A stretch of 64,000 nt of DNA from positions 310,001 through 374,000 of the forward strand of contig NZ_MAXC01000051.1 in NCBI RefSeq assembly GCF_001693485.1. Direction: 5' to 3'. Both the position numbers and the translations under genes were made by a program. The DNA comes from Bradyrhizobium sp. LMTR 3 (GTDB lineage Bacteria; Pseudomonadota; Alphaproteobacteria; Rhizobiales; Xanthobacteraceae). Below, piece after piece: positions 43,187 through 53,200 of the stretch (the stretch's first letter is position 1; every line of letters begins with the position of its first letter). Below the pieces are notes generated by a model that was not told the DNA's origin, made no database searches, and saw only the letters and a program-made list of their open reading frames with translations.

Positions 43187-44902
43187 ATGCGCAAGTTCAG
43201 ACCAATCTGGGGCGCTCTTGTCGTGCTGTGTACCGCAACGACAATGGCCAGCATTCCTGCCTCCGCCCAGCAGGGACAGAAACCCAACATCCTCTTCATC
43301 ATGGGCGACGACATCGGCTATATGCAGCCGAGCATCTACCATCGCGGCCTGATGGTCGGCGAGACGCCCAACATCGATCGCATCGGCAACGAAGGCGCGA
43401 TGTTCACGCACTATTACGCCGAGCAGAGCTGCACGGCCGGGCGTACCGCCTTCATCACGGGCATGCAGCCGGTCCGCGTGGGCATGACCTTGCCGGAAAT
43501 TCCCGGCAGCCCGTCCTATCTGCGGACCGGCACGCCGCACCTTGCCAAGTTCCTGCTCGATCTCGGCTACAACACTGGCGAGTTCGGCAAGAACCATCTC
43601 GGCGACCACACCGAATCGCTGCCGACCGCGCATGGTTTTCAGGAATTCTGGGGCTACCTCTATCACCTCGATGCGATGCAGGGGGTGAGCTTTCCCGACA
43701 TCAACAAGACCCCGACCCAGCAGACCGTCGCGCCACCATGCAAGAACACGCCGATCCCCGGAGTGCCCGAGGCTCCCGGCGCGGTGGATCCCAAGACCAC
43801 GGTCTGCCTGACGCCACCGCGTCCGATGCTCGCGTGCACGTCAGTCGATGGCAGTGGCGCTAAACAAACGTGCAGGAGCGAGGGCCCGCTGACCCTTGAG
43901 CGGTCGAAGGGTATCGACGAGGAAATCTCGGCAAAGGTCGTCGACTACCTCGATCGCAACGACCCGAAGAAGACCAACAAGCCGTTCTTCGTCTGGTACA
44001 ATCCGGCGCGCATGCACGTCACGACCGTGCTGCCGCCGAAGTATGAGGCCATGATCGGCGAGCCCGGCGGCAAGGACTGGGGCGTCAACGAAGCCGGCAT
44101 GAAGCAGATGGATGACAACATCGGCGTGGTGCTGAAGAAGCTCGAAGACATGGGCCAACTCAACAACACGATCGTCGTGTTCACCACCGACAACGGCGCC
44201 GAGACCATCACCTTCCCGGACGGTGGCGTCACGCCGTTCAAGGGCGGCAAGCTGAGCACCTGGGAGGGCGGTTTGCGCTCTCCGATGGTGATCCGCTGGC
44301 CGGGCGTCATCAAGCCCGGCACGGTCAAGAACGAAATGTTTGCCGCCCTCGACTGGGTCCCGACTCTCGTCGAGATCGCCGGCGGACCCAAAGGCAACGG
44401 ACTGAAGCAACGGATCGAGGCCGGTCAGTATCCCGGCATCGTCAAGACCACGCTCGATGGCGTGAACCAGATCGACTATCTGAGCGGCAAGTCAGAGAAG
44501 TCGGCGCGCGACCATTTCCTGTATTGGTCCAGCACAACGCCGTCGGCCGTCCGCTACAAGAACTGGAAGATGTACTTCGCGATGGTGTCCGACAACCCAG
44601 CGGGCTTCGTTTCCGGAGTGCAGCCCTACTCCTGGACCCAGGTCGTCAACATCAAGCGCGATCCCTTCGAGACCTCCGTTGGCTCGCAGCAGAAGACGCT
44701 GTTCGGTATGGGCGGGGCGATTGCTTCTCCGTCCACCGCCTATGTCTATGACTGGAACTTGCTGCCTATCGGGCAGCAACTGTGGCTGATGCACCTCGAG
44801 AGTTACATCAAATTCCCGGCGCTGCAGGACCCGGCCAGCTACAACCTGGAACAGGTCATGCAGCAGGTTAAGAATATGAAGACGGCTGGTCGCAGCGACT
44901 AG
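43187..44902 (+). CDS. Exported arylsulfatase-like enzyme 2
   Basis: The protein is 571 aa from ATG 43187 with AAGGGAAG upstream. The signal peptide ends ASIPASA before QQGQKPNILF. It is a paralogue of the enzyme at 40722 with the same metal and formylglycine motifs: ILFIMGDDIGYMQPSIYH, EQSCTAGRTAFITGM, GEFGKNHLGDHTESL, FTTDNGAETITFPDGG. It differs in a roughly 60-residue insert (about 185-240) rich in Cys and Pro. The duplication includes the promoter region, so the pair arose together and then diverged in the substrate-side insert. Confidence 0.9.
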   Translation: MRKFRPIWGALVVLCTATTMASIPASAQQGQKPNILFIMGDDIGYMQPSIYHRGLMVGETPNIDRIGNEGAMFTHYYAEQSCTAGRTAFITGMQPVRVGMTLPEIPGSPSYLRTGTPHLAKFLLDLGYNTGEFGKNHLGDHTESLPTAHGFQEFWGYLYHLDAMQGVSFPDINKTPTQQTVAPPCKNTPIPGVPEAPGAVDPKTTVCLTPPRPMLACTSVDGSGAKQTCRSEGPLTLERSKGIDEEISAKVVDYLDRNDPKKTNKPFFVWYNPARMHVTTVLPPKYEAMIGEPGGKDWGVNEAGMKQMDDNIGVVLKKLEDMGQLNNTIVVFTTDNGAETITFPDGGVTPFKGGKLSTWEGGLRSPMVIRWPGVIKPGTVKNEMFAALDWVPTLVEIAGGPKGNGLKQRIEAGQYPGIVKTTLDGVNQIDYLSGKSEKSARDHFLYWSSTTPSAVRYKNWKMYFAMVSDNPAGFVSGVQPYSWTQVVNIKRDPFETSVGSQQKTLFGMGGAIASPSTAYVYDWNLLPIGQQLWLMHLESYIKFPALQDPASYNLEQVMQQVKNMKTAGRSD

Positions 44903-44930
44903 CTGCGTGAAGCGAGCGTGAGATGACCAA

Positions 44931-44955
44931 GCGGACGTCCCAATGGGGCGTCCGC
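44931..44955 (+). terminator. Hairpin after sulfatase 2
   Basis: GCGGACGTCCC, loop AAT, GGGGCGTCCGC: 11-bp stem with one mismatch, 29 bp after the stop. No T-run. Confidence 0.55.
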
Positions 44956-45033
44956 ACACGGCAGGTGAAGCGATGAATGCGCTTCCCGTGCAATCCCTTC
45001 GAGAGACCGTCAATCAAAGCCAAGGAGTTGCTC

Positions 45034-45825
45034 ATGGCCAAGAATCGAACTGGCTGCATGATCATCGCCCTCCTGCTCTGCGGGGCAGCGCCGGCGCTGG
45101 CCCAGACCACGCCTTCGACGCCGCAGCACATGCCGCTGCAGAAGACAATCGGCCAAGCCGGCCCGGAGATCGTGCCGTCGTTGATCGTAATGAACGCCCG
45201 CGGCGCCAGCCTGCAGGGCGGCAAGCTGACACTTACCGGCATTGGGCCCAACTCGATCGTTTTCGCGGATCGCCCGGTGCGGGCGGCAGGGCATTCGCTC
45301 ACGAGCGACCTGCTGGCGGAATGGTCGCCGACCAATGACAGCGCTGAGAGCTTTACCAAGGATCCGCCGAACGCCACCGTCTCGGTGCTCAGCACGGACG
45401 GATCTAAAATCCGTGATGCGGTCGTGGTGCTGAAGACCGCGAAGCTCGAGGGCGACCGGCTGACCTTCGACGTGGACGTGCTCGAGGGTGACCTGGCCGG
45501 CAGTGACGGGCCGGCGGCGCTCTTCATCGACCGCTTCGGCTTCGGCGGCTTCCACGCTGGCGGCTTCGGTGGCTTCCACGCTGGCGGCTTCCGCGGCGGC
45601 TTCGACCGTGTGGGGACTGTCGGCGTCGGTCGCGTCGGTGTCGACCGCGTCGGCGCGGTTGGCGTCTGGCATCGTCCCTACGTCGCTCGCGGCGCCTGGT
45701 ATCGCGGGGCTCCATACGCCTACGGCGCCGCGGCGCTCGGTGGAGCTGCGCTGGGTGCGGCGGCGGCAACGGCGGCAAGTGGCTATCCCTACTGCGGCTA
45801 CTACCCCTACCCGCCCTGCTACTGA
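45034..45825 (+). CDS. Exported glycine/alanine-rich protein with short tandem repeats
   Basis: The protein is 263 aa from ATG 45034 with AAGGAG upstream; the open frame extends to 44977 but lacks that site. The signal peptide is MAKNRTGCMIIALLLCGAAPALA. Residues 30-170 form a soluble domain (ARGASLQGGKLTLTGIGPNSIVFADRP.., STDGSKIRDAVVVLKTAKLEG) of unknown family. Residues 175-215 are GGFHAGGF and VGxxGV-type repeats. The end is a Tyr/Pro/Cys-rich tail (GYPYCGYYPYPPCY), as in surface or matrix-associated proteins. It follows sulfatase 2 with no motif of its own and may be in its transcript. Confidence 0.8.
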   Translation: MAKNRTGCMIIALLLCGAAPALAQTTPSTPQHMPLQKTIGQAGPEIVPSLIVMNARGASLQGGKLTLTGIGPNSIVFADRPVRAAGHSLTSDLLAEWSPTNDSAESFTKDPPNATVSVLSTDGSKIRDAVVVLKTAKLEGDRLTFDVDVLEGDLAGSDGPAALFIDRFGFGGFHAGGFGGFHAGGFRGGFDRVGTVGVGRVGVDRVGAVGVWHRPYVARGAWYRGAPYAYGAAALGGAALGAAAATAASGYPYCGYYPYPPCY

Positions 45826-45840
45826 GGCAACGCGGGTGAT

Positions 45841-45877
45841 GCGGGCTCTATTGGATCAGTGGCCCAATGGAGCCCGC
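45841..45877 (+). terminator. Hairpin after the glycine-rich gene
   Basis: GCGGGCTCTATTGG, 9-bp loop, CCAATGGAGCCCGC: 14-bp stem with one mismatch, 15 bp after the stop. It precedes the HAD gene by 55 bp. Confidence 0.55.
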
Positions 45878-45931
45878 TGGTCAGCCACGGAGAAGCTGAG
45901 GAATCCGCCGTCGAGCAAATAGGAGGCGACT

Positions 45932-46990
45932 ATGGAATCTCTCCTGCACTACATCACCACCCGTCGCGTTCTGCTTTCGACGCTCACGCTGTTGCCAGCG
46001 TTATCCGGGCCGCTCCTGACGGTCTCCGCATCGGCGCAGACGTCCCCCGGGGCCCCATTACCTTCATGGAACGACGGGGCGGCAAAGCAGGCGATCCGCG
46101 ACTTCGTGCGTACCACAACCGATAGCGCGAGCCCGAACCACGTGCCAACAGAGGAACGCATCGCCGTCTTTGACCAGGATGGTACGCTCTGGGTCGAGCA
46201 TCCCATGTACACGCAAGTGATCTACTGTCTTGAGCGTGTCCCGGCGGTGGTCGAAAAAAAGCCGGAACTCAAGAACGTCGAGCCGTTCAAGACCGTGCTC
46301 TCGGGCGATCGGGAGGCGATGGCCAGGCTTTCGATGCGGGATTTGGAGGAAGTTCTCGCCGCGACGCTGACCGGCATGTCAGTGGAGGAGTTCAACAGCG
46401 AAGCGAAGAAGTGGATCGAAGCCGCCCGGCATCCGCGTTGGAAACGTCCATACACCGAACTCGTCTATCAGCCGATGCTCGAAGTGCTGCGATACCTGCG
46501 CGACAACGGCTACAAGACCTATATCGTGACCGGTGGAGGTCAGGACTTCGTGCGCGTCTACGCCGAGCGAGTCTATGGCATCCCGCCCGAGCAGGTGGTT
46601 GGCACCGCGGGCGGAACGACATACGGCTACGGCAAGGACGGCAAGCCGTTCCTCACCAAGGAGCCGAAGCTCATCTTGAATGACGACAAGGCGGGCAAGC
46701 CGGAAGGGATTCACCTCATGATCGGCCGCCGGCCGTATGCTGCGTTCGGCAACTCGAATGGCGATCGCGAGATGCTGGAGTGGACCGGTGCCAGTGCCGG
46801 CGCGCGGCTCAAGATGCTGGTGCTGCATGACGATGCCGCCCGCGAATACGCCTACGGCCCGGCGCAAGGCCTGCCGGACAGCAAGGTCGGCACTTTTTCC
46901 CCCGCGCTCTACGACGAGGCGAAGAAGGACGGTTGGACGGTGATCAGCATGAAGAACGACTGGAAGCGAATATTCCCGTTCGAGCAGTAG
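45932..46990 (+). CDS. Exported HAD-superfamily phosphatase-like protein
   Basis: The protein is 352 aa from ATG 45932 with AGGAGGCG upstream. The N-terminus has a twin Arg (TTRRVLLSTLTLLPALSG) followed by ASA cleavage, so Tat export is possible. HAD motifs are visible: I, IAVFDQDGTLWVEHP (nucleophile D-x-D); II, YIVTGGGQDFVRVY; III/IV, FGNSNGDREML. HAD enzymes of this exported group act as acid phosphatase-like hydrolases on small phosphate esters. Next to two sulfatases it would complete a set of ester-cleaving periplasmic enzymes. Substrate unknown. Confidence 0.82.
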   Translation: MESLLHYITTRRVLLSTLTLLPALSGPLLTVSASAQTSPGAPLPSWNDGAAKQAIRDFVRTTTDSASPNHVPTEERIAVFDQDGTLWVEHPMYTQVIYCLERVPAVVEKKPELKNVEPFKTVLSGDREAMARLSMRDLEEVLAATLTGMSVEEFNSEAKKWIEAARHPRWKRPYTELVYQPMLEVLRYLRDNGYKTYIVTGGGQDFVRVYAERVYGIPPEQVVGTAGGTTYGYGKDGKPFLTKEPKLILNDDKAGKPEGIHLMIGRRPYAAFGNSNGDREMLEWTGASAGARLKMLVLHDDAAREYAYGPAQGLPDSKVGTFSPALYDEAKKDGWTVISMKNDWKRIFPFEQ

Positions 46991-47372
46991 CACTCCCTCC
47001 GCTGGGATGTTTTCGAGGAACCCTACGACTATGATTCGGCCAGTCGCATGATTTGAGTCAAAGGCGGCCGAGGTCGGGCTGCGCAGATTGACCACGCTGC
47101 AACGTACTCCAGCAGAAATAAACGCGACTTGCCGAAGCTGCATAGCGCATCCTAGGGCATTCGACCAATCTTGCCGTAGCCGGCGGTCGACGCATTCACT
47201 GAGTGGGGAGCCGAGCTTGAACACTCGACCAAGCGTCCACCGATCAGGACCGGTCCACTGCTGACCCGGCACTGCGACCCAGTTTGCAGTGATAATCGGT
47301 GAAGTTGTTAGGATACACCCTTGCGCGCCATGTTCGGCGGAGCCAGGTCCGAGTCCGATTTTGGAGGTTCGA
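46991..47372. other. Intergenic region with island motif
   Basis: About 380 bp with no gene. It holds the motif at 47129-47146 and, downstream of it, sequence like the second block seen after the motif elsewhere (GGGCATTCGACCAATCTT). Confidence 0.5.
47129..47146 (+). promoter_or_regulatory. Island motif copy (TTGCCGAAGCTGCATAGC)
   Basis: A full consensus match, 226 bp upstream of the frameshifted glycine-rich gene at 47373, same direction. Confidence 0.7.
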
Positions 47373-47879
47373 ATGAACAGGAGGCATGCAATGCGCAACA
47401 GGGGATTCGCAATCTTAAGTGGTGTTGCGATCGCCGCATCAATACTGGCGCTGACTCCCGATCCTGCCGCAGCAAGACCAGGCTTCGGCGGCGGCGGATT
47501 CCGTGGTGGCGGCTTTGCGGGAGGAGGTTTCGGCGGCGGATTTAGGGGCGGCGGTTTCGCGGGACGGGAGGCCGCGCCGTAGCGATCGGCGGCTTTCGCG
47601 GAGGCGGTCTGGTAGCCCGCCCCGGCTGGGGCGGTGCATGGCGTGGTGGCTGGCGCCCGGGCTGGGGCGGAGGCTGGGCTGGATGGCGGCCCGCCTGGCG
47701 CGGTGGCTGGGGCGGATGGGGATGGGGCTGGCCGGTTGCGGCTGGCGTCGCTGCCGGTATCGCCGCGGCTGGCCCTTGGGGCTACGGCTATCCGTACTCC
47801 GGGCTACAGCCAGGGTCTGTTCTGGAACGGCTACGCCTGGGTGAACGGCTGCTATCAATCTTACGGCTACTGGTGGTGA
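47373..47879 (+). pseudogene. Glycine/tryptophan-rich exported protein, two frameshifts
   Basis: The start ATG 47373 gives a signal peptide (GFAILSGVAIAASILALTPDPAAA) and GGGFRGGGFAGG repeats, then hits a stop at 47580. The repeat pattern continues in another frame (AIGGFRGGGLVARPGWGG .. GWGWGWPVAAG .. YGYPYSG) to about 47800. It then returns to the first frame for YSQGLFWNGYAWVNGCYQ and SYGYWW, ending at 47879. Two compensating indels, near 47570 and 47795, explain this. Either the gene is decayed or the assembly has errors in this GC-rich repeat. The family resembles small surface-associated glycine-rich proteins of rhizobia. Confidence 0.7.
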
Positions 47880-47926
47880 AAAAATCAAAGGAGCGCTGAC
47901 GCATCATATTCACCAAGGGGCGCAAC

Positions 47927-48355
47927 ATGAATCTTTTGAGTGGAATGCTCGCGGCAGCGCTCTCGCTGGCAGGTATAGGGGCGAGCCACGCAGTGGTTCG
48001 GATTGCAAATGACCAAGGCGGACTGATTCAGAGCTACCTGGACACCTACGACGAACTGGATTCTTCTGGCCAAATGGTGATGATCGACGGCCTTTGCGCC
48101 TCGGCCTGCACCATCGTGCTTGCAGCGATCCCGCGCGACAGATTATGCGTAACTTCAAACGCCAACCTCGCCTTCCACGCCGCCTGGGAATTCGGCGTCC
48201 ACGGACGCGCCATCACGAACCGTGAAGCAACCCGGATGCTCTTTGCGATGTATCCCGCGCAGGTGCGGCGCTGGATCGCGCGTCGCGGCGGGTTGACTCC
48301 GCGAACAATCTTCCTCCGAGGCAAGCCGCTGCAGGCGATGTATCGCTCCTGCTAA
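47927..48355 (+). CDS. Exported protein, ClpP/crotonase-like periplasmic family
   Basis: The protein is 142 aa from ATG 47927. The signal peptide is MNLLSGMLAAALSLAGIGASHA. The core GLCASACTIVLAAIPRDRLCVTSNANLAFHAAW resembles COG3904-like periplasmic proteins, in which a ClpP-like Ser lies in an A-S-A-C-T turn and the following His region is F-H-A. The other catalytic residues are not clear at this length. It lies 48 bp after the frameshifted gene and probably shares its transcript. Confidence 0.7.
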   Translation: MNLLSGMLAAALSLAGIGASHAVVRIANDQGGLIQSYLDTYDELDSSGQMVMIDGLCASACTIVLAAIPRDRLCVTSNANLAFHAAWEFGVHGRAITNREATRMLFAMYPAQVRRWIARRGGLTPRTIFLRGKPLQAMYRSC

Positions 48356-48421
48356 TTTAATGCGAAGATCTCTGCGCAACGCTGAGGAAACCAGGGATGC
48401 CATGAGAGTTACGCTTTCGAT

Positions 48422-48439
48422 TGGCCGAACTTGCATAGT
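48422..48439 (+). promoter_or_regulatory. Island motif copy (TGGCCGAACTTGCATAGT)
   Basis: It lies 101 bp before the gene at 48541, same direction; TGG replaces TTG at the left end. Confidence 0.65.
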
Positions 48440-48540
48440 CGCCGCATCGCGTTTCAACTAAATTGGGAAGGAAGGCGCTTCAAGACTGGCGCCAAAGCGC
48501 TGTCCATCCAGACCCGTTCGTTCCCAACATGAGGGGCACA

Positions 48541-49017
48541 ATGCGGCGCGAACCCTGCTTAGCGCTAGTCGTAAGGAGCTTGTTGGCGACGTTCGTTCCG
48601 CAAAGGGAAACGATCGCCCAGTTGGCGAGGGGCACTGGCATTAACAAGATCGCCCGCGGCTTCGCCACAAGCCTGACATTGATCGCTTTCTTCGTCACAG
48701 CGCAGGCACGGGCACAGACGCAGTGCCCCGTGATCGGAAGCGCATCCACTTGGGGATTTCCTGGAACAGGTTATTTCGATGCTTCCCCCGGCAGCGCCTG
48801 CCTCTTCTCGCTCAACATACAAGGTGAAATCCTGAGCTCCACCGTCTCAAAAGCGCCGTCGAATGGGAGCTTGAACATGGTGAACGTGTCCACCTACACC
48901 TACACGCCCAATCCGGGCTTCACCGGCACAGACGCGTTTGCAATTGAGGCGACAGGAAGGAACATCGGCGGCCCAGTTGGGACCTCGGTGATCACCATGA
49001 ATGCGACGGTCCGCTGA
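48541..49017 (+). CDS. Exported Ig-like (cadherin-like) domain protein
   Basis: The protein is 158 aa from ATG 48541 with GAGGGGCACA upstream; an ATG 12 bases earlier is also possible. A long N-terminal region precedes the hydrophobic segment ATSLTLIAFFVTAQARA, a signal with cleavage before QTQCP. The rest is one beta-sandwich repeat: APSNGSLNMVNVSTYTYTPNPGFTGTDAFAIEA matches the Big_9/cadherin-like pattern (GxL..YTPNxGFxGxDxFxY). It is probably surface or periplasmic. Ligand unknown. Confidence 0.75.
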   Translation: MRREPCLALVVRSLLATFVPQRETIAQLARGTGINKIARGFATSLTLIAFFVTAQARAQTQCPVIGSASTWGFPGTGYFDASPGSACLFSLNIQGEILSSTVSKAPSNGSLNMVNVSTYTYTPNPGFTGTDAFAIEATGRNIGGPVGTSVITMNATVR

Positions 49018-49091
49018 GCTTTCCCGAAAAGCACGGCCGTCCTCTGCGTCGCCTACCAGCCTGGCGCAAATGACCGATGTGACTGTCCCTG

Positions 49092-50201
49092 CTACAGGTA
49101 AGCCGTATAGGAGCTGACCCAAACAAGGATGGATGCCAAGACTCCAATCACGCCGGCATTGGGTGAAAACGCAGTGGCGCTGCCCGACATTCCAAGCTGA
49201 AGCGAGTCACGGCTCAAGTCATCAGGAATCGAGATCACTGCCGGGAAGGTTGTCGCGCCGCCGATGGCGCTGGTCTTGGCAAGCGTTCCGGACACGGCGA
49301 CCTGTCCCTGCCCGATACCTTTTGGAATCGCGATGACCCGCGCGTGGTAAACACGCCCCGGAATATTGTCGAACACGATATCGACCGCTGCACCATCCTT
49401 GATGGTCTGGAAGCCGTTCTGGGAAAACAGCGCAACCAATGTGATCTCCGTTTCGACGATAAACGACATTGCGCTCTGAGCCTGCAAGGCCCGATCGCCG
49501 ACCGATAGCGTTACCAGCGTCACGTACCCGTCGGCCGGCGCACGTACTGTGGTCTGTGATAATTCCCAGTTGGCATTTTCGAGCTGAGCCTGTGTCTGCG
49601 CGACGGTCGTGTTTACGCCGCTGATCTCCGAATCCATCGCAAGCTTGGCACTCGTTTGCGCTGCTTTGGCCGCGTTGAGATGCGCCAAGGCCGTTTCATA
49701 TGCATTCTTTCTGTCCTGCGCTTGGAATTGAGTGTTGGCGTCGTCAGCTACCAGCTGCTCGATGTCAGCCAGCCGCTTCGCGTTGAAGGCGACTTGCGCG
49801 GTCAAGCCGGTCACGTTCGCGGTTGCCTGGAGATAATTCTGCTTCAAGATATCGACCTGCTGGCGCGCAGCCGCCAGGGATGCCTCCAGTTGCGAAACCT
49901 TATACTTGAACGGCGCCGGGTCGATCTGAAACAAGACGTCACCCGCTTGCACCAGCACATTGCTTTTGACCGGAAGGGCTATGATTTGACCTGACACATT
50001 CGGCGTCACCTCCACCACCCGTCCGGTGACGGTCAATCTGCCCGACGGCGTGAGATAATTGAAAAGAGCGAGGAACGTCGCAAGGATGAGAATGCCAATC
50101 GATATTGCGATTGAACCGGATGCCCATCCCCAACGCACCAGCTTGAACTTCCGAAATATAACCCAGAGGGCTATGAGATAGACACAAAGGATGATGAGCA
50201 T
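49092..50201 (-). CDS. Membrane-fusion (HlyD/EmrA-like) protein
   Basis: I start at ATG 50201 (MLIILCVYLIALWVIF) because GGAG lies six bases upstream; ATG 50213 is the alternative. There are two membrane helices near the N-terminus (1-20 and 27-50), then the barrel segment TVTGRVVEVTPNVSGQIIALPVKSNVLVQAGDVLFQIDP. A long coiled coil follows (KVSQLEASLAAARQQVDIL to AKLAMDSEISGVNTTVAQ), then the returning strand QTTVRAPADGYVTLVTLSVGD. The two-helix N-terminus is like YiaV. No pump gene adjoins it, so its inner-membrane partner is unknown. The island motif on the minus strand lies just upstream. Confidence 0.85.
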   Translation of the reverse strand: MLIILCVYLIALWVIFRKFKLVRWGWASGSIAISIGILILATFLALFNYLTPSGRLTVTGRVVEVTPNVSGQIIALPVKSNVLVQAGDVLFQIDPAPFKYKVSQLEASLAAARQQVDILKQNYLQATANVTGLTAQVAFNAKRLADIEQLVADDANTQFQAQDRKNAYETALAHLNAAKAAQTSAKLAMDSEISGVNTTVAQTQAQLENANWELSQTTVRAPADGYVTLVTLSVGDRALQAQSAMSFIVETEITLVALFSQNGFQTIKDGAAVDIVFDNIPGRVYHARVIAIPKGIGQGQVAVSGTLAKTSAIGGATTFPAVISIPDDLSRDSLQLGMSGSATAFSPNAGVIGVLASILVWVSSYTAYL

Positions 50202-50261
50202 GCCATGCTCCATCGTGCGATCGCCGACGAAATTCGATCCTCCCGCCTAATGGTTGGAGGG

Positions 50262-50279
50262 GCTATGCAGTTTCGGCAA
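50262..50279 (-). promoter_or_regulatory. Island motif copy on the minus strand (TTGCCGAAACTGCATAGC)
   Basis: All 18 bases are identical to the copy at 53694-53711, which lies on the other strand. It points toward the membrane-fusion gene, 60 bp away. Confidence 0.75.
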
Positions 50280-50282
50280 GGC

Positions 50283-53200
50283 TCAGGCCCGCGTCATCGC
50301 GGAGCACATCGCCAGCAATGATTTGGCCACCGGGTCCTGCGGAAACACCCGCAATATTTCCTCATAACGCTGGGCGGCGTGATCGAAGTCCCCGCGCTCG
50401 AAATGATCCGAAGCCGTTCGGGTCATCTGGCACAACCGTTCGATCCCGGCGGCCGCGGCCAGTTCGGGATCGCTGCTGTCCCTGATCCCAAGCAACTCAT
50501 AAATCATGAACTCGTGTTGGCGGCCCTTGACCTGAACTCTCCTAATAGGTCTTGCAACGATATCGGACCCGGCAGCCGCGGCGACGTTGCTGCTGATGCA
50601 GATCGTGGTGCCGAAGTTCTTGTTGATACCCTCTAGCCGCGCGGCGACGTTAACCCCGTCGCCCATCACCGTGTAGCTCAGCCGCGCGCTTGAGCCGACA
50701 TTGCCGACCAGCACATTCGCGCAATGCAGGCCGATGCGCAGGTGCAGCGGCGGGCGCCCTTCCGCGCTCCAGCCGCATTGAGCTGTTGCAGCCGCCGGGC
50801 GGCCCGCAACGCTCCGCAACAGGCGCGCAGCACGTGGTCGTCGCGATGGGCCGGCGCGCCCCAGAACGCCATGATGCCGTCGCCGATGAATTTGTCGACC
50901 GTACCGGATTCCTCGGTGATCGCTTGCGAGACGACCTCAAAATAGACCGACAATTGAGCGAGGAGGTCATTCGGCGCCATCCGCTCCGCGAGGCTGGAAA
51001 AGTCCCGCAGATCGCCAAACAGCACCGTCATGTAGCGCGGCTCGACGCCGAGGGTCAGCGGCGTTCCGGTCTTGATCAGTTCGCGAACCACATCCAGCGG
51101 CACGAAAGAGGAGAACGAGCGCAGCGACGTCTCGAACAGCGACAGCGCCGTTTGCAGCTCCTTGATCTCCAGGATATTCGATGACGGAGGTGCGGCGTGC
51201 GCGAACGTCAGGTCCTCGACCGACCGCAGCTCCCGCGACACGTTTTCAATCGGTCGCGACAGCCGCCGCGCGAAGACAAAGATCAGCAGCAACTCGATCC
51301 CGGTCAGGGCGGTGATCAGAATGATCATCTGGCGGTTCGTTCGCTTCAGCGTGCCGACAAAGTCGTCGGTCGGAGTCAGGTTGACGATCTCCCACGGCTG
51401 TCCGAAGCTGACAGGAAAGCGGGTGAAGGACGCGCTGATTTCCTCTCCGCTCTGCGGGGCCTGGAAGAAGAAGTCATCGCTCTTGGTCCCGCTTCGCAGG
51501 CGACGGGCCTCGCGCACATTATCGTCGGCAATGGTGTCGAGCCTGGTAAGTGTCAGGCGGCCGTTCTCTAACTGCACGCTCTTCTTCAGGTCGGGGTAAG
51601 CGACAATCGTTCCATTGATCGCACTGGCGATGATCGTCGTGCTGCGCGGGCTCGCGCGGTAACTAGTGAGAAAGCGCGACAATACGTCCAGCGTGATGTG
51701 GGCTGAGGCGCAGCCGATGAACACGCCGTCCTTGATGATCGGAAATCTGACAGGAATTACCGGAAAACCAGTATCCGGATTGATCCAGGGTTCCTCGACG
51801 ATGAAGGTGCGCACGTCCTTCGCTGCCTGGTATCCCCGGATGGTCCTGATATCCGTGATTGTCTCAACGTCGTATTTCTCGATCACATGAGGCCAGGTAT
51901 CGAAGAACGTGCGATGCCGGATTCGTCGGGAGGAGCCGGAGAACCTGTCGATATAGCTGGAATGCCAATTGGCGGAGGACGGAATTTTCGGATCGGAGCG
52001 TCTGCGGTCGTCGTCGATCCGGGTCACGACCCGATGGTAGCCGTCTTCGAAGCTGACATAGACCGCATCGATCTGCGGCGCCGAGGTGAGCGCCTGGTAG
52101 AGCAGATCCCGGCTCTCTTCCCTTCTAAACGCCTCCGGATCCTCTGCGGCAACCGCCGCAAGCAACGGGAGCGTGGCAGCGACCGGATTAATCAGGTTCC
52201 CCGCATTCTCGATGCTGGCGTGCTTGGTTTTTGCCACAACATCCTCCAGCGTCGTGCTGATTGCGGCCGCGTTCTGTCTGTAGTTGTATGCGAGGATGAA
52301 GATCAGCACGGGAATGCTGAGGAGGACGAACAATCCCGACATCACCGTGCTCAGGCGCATCGATCCGAGCGGGCGGACGTTTCGGTACAGGGCCCAGCCC
52401 AGCGCGGACGCCAGAGCTGCCGCGAGCAATGCCCACAAAAGCGGCGCTTGCAGCCGCGTCCGCAATCCGCCTCCGTCGGCCGCGTAGATCAATCCGTCGG
52501 GCAGCTTCGCCTCGCTCAACATGCCGAGCTCAACATAAGCGCTGGCGATACGGGTCCAGCGCTCGCTGCTCTGGTCGCCGATCGGCCTTAGATGCGGCCG
52601 GATCAGCGGCTCGGTTCGCGTCGCTTCGAACAGCAGGGCTCTCTGACTTTTCTGCGTCGAATATTTGCGCTGGATCAGGTCGACGATCTCGTCCTTGTGG
52701 TCGAGTGCATATTCCCAGCCCTTGAGGCTCGCGGCGCGAAATGCCTCCACACGCTCGGGATGCTCCGCCACCTGCTGTTTCGAGGTGCACAGGTTATCGC
52801 CATAAAAGTCGAGACCATAGGCGCGCGGCGTGAAGAGCCGATACGGCGTACCGTACTCTTCGAAAAGGTAAGGCTCGTTCGTGCTGTAGGCGACCATCGC
52901 GTCCGCCTTGCCGCTAAGCAGATCGCGCGGATTGCCATCGTGGTCGACACGCGGCAGACGAGCGTAATCGACGCCATCGCGTTTGAGCATGGCAGCAATG
53001 GCGCCTTCGCCGGGAACATCCATCAGGCGGTGACCCTTCAGTTCGGAAATGGTGCGGATGCCGGCGCGGTGCGGTACCAGAATGACGGCCGCGGAGTGCT
53101 GAAAGATCACGCCGAGAACGACGTTGTTCGCGCGCTCGGCCGGGTTCACCAGAATGCTCGTCGTGCAAACGCCGAAATCTGCCTTGCCGGCCGCGACTTC

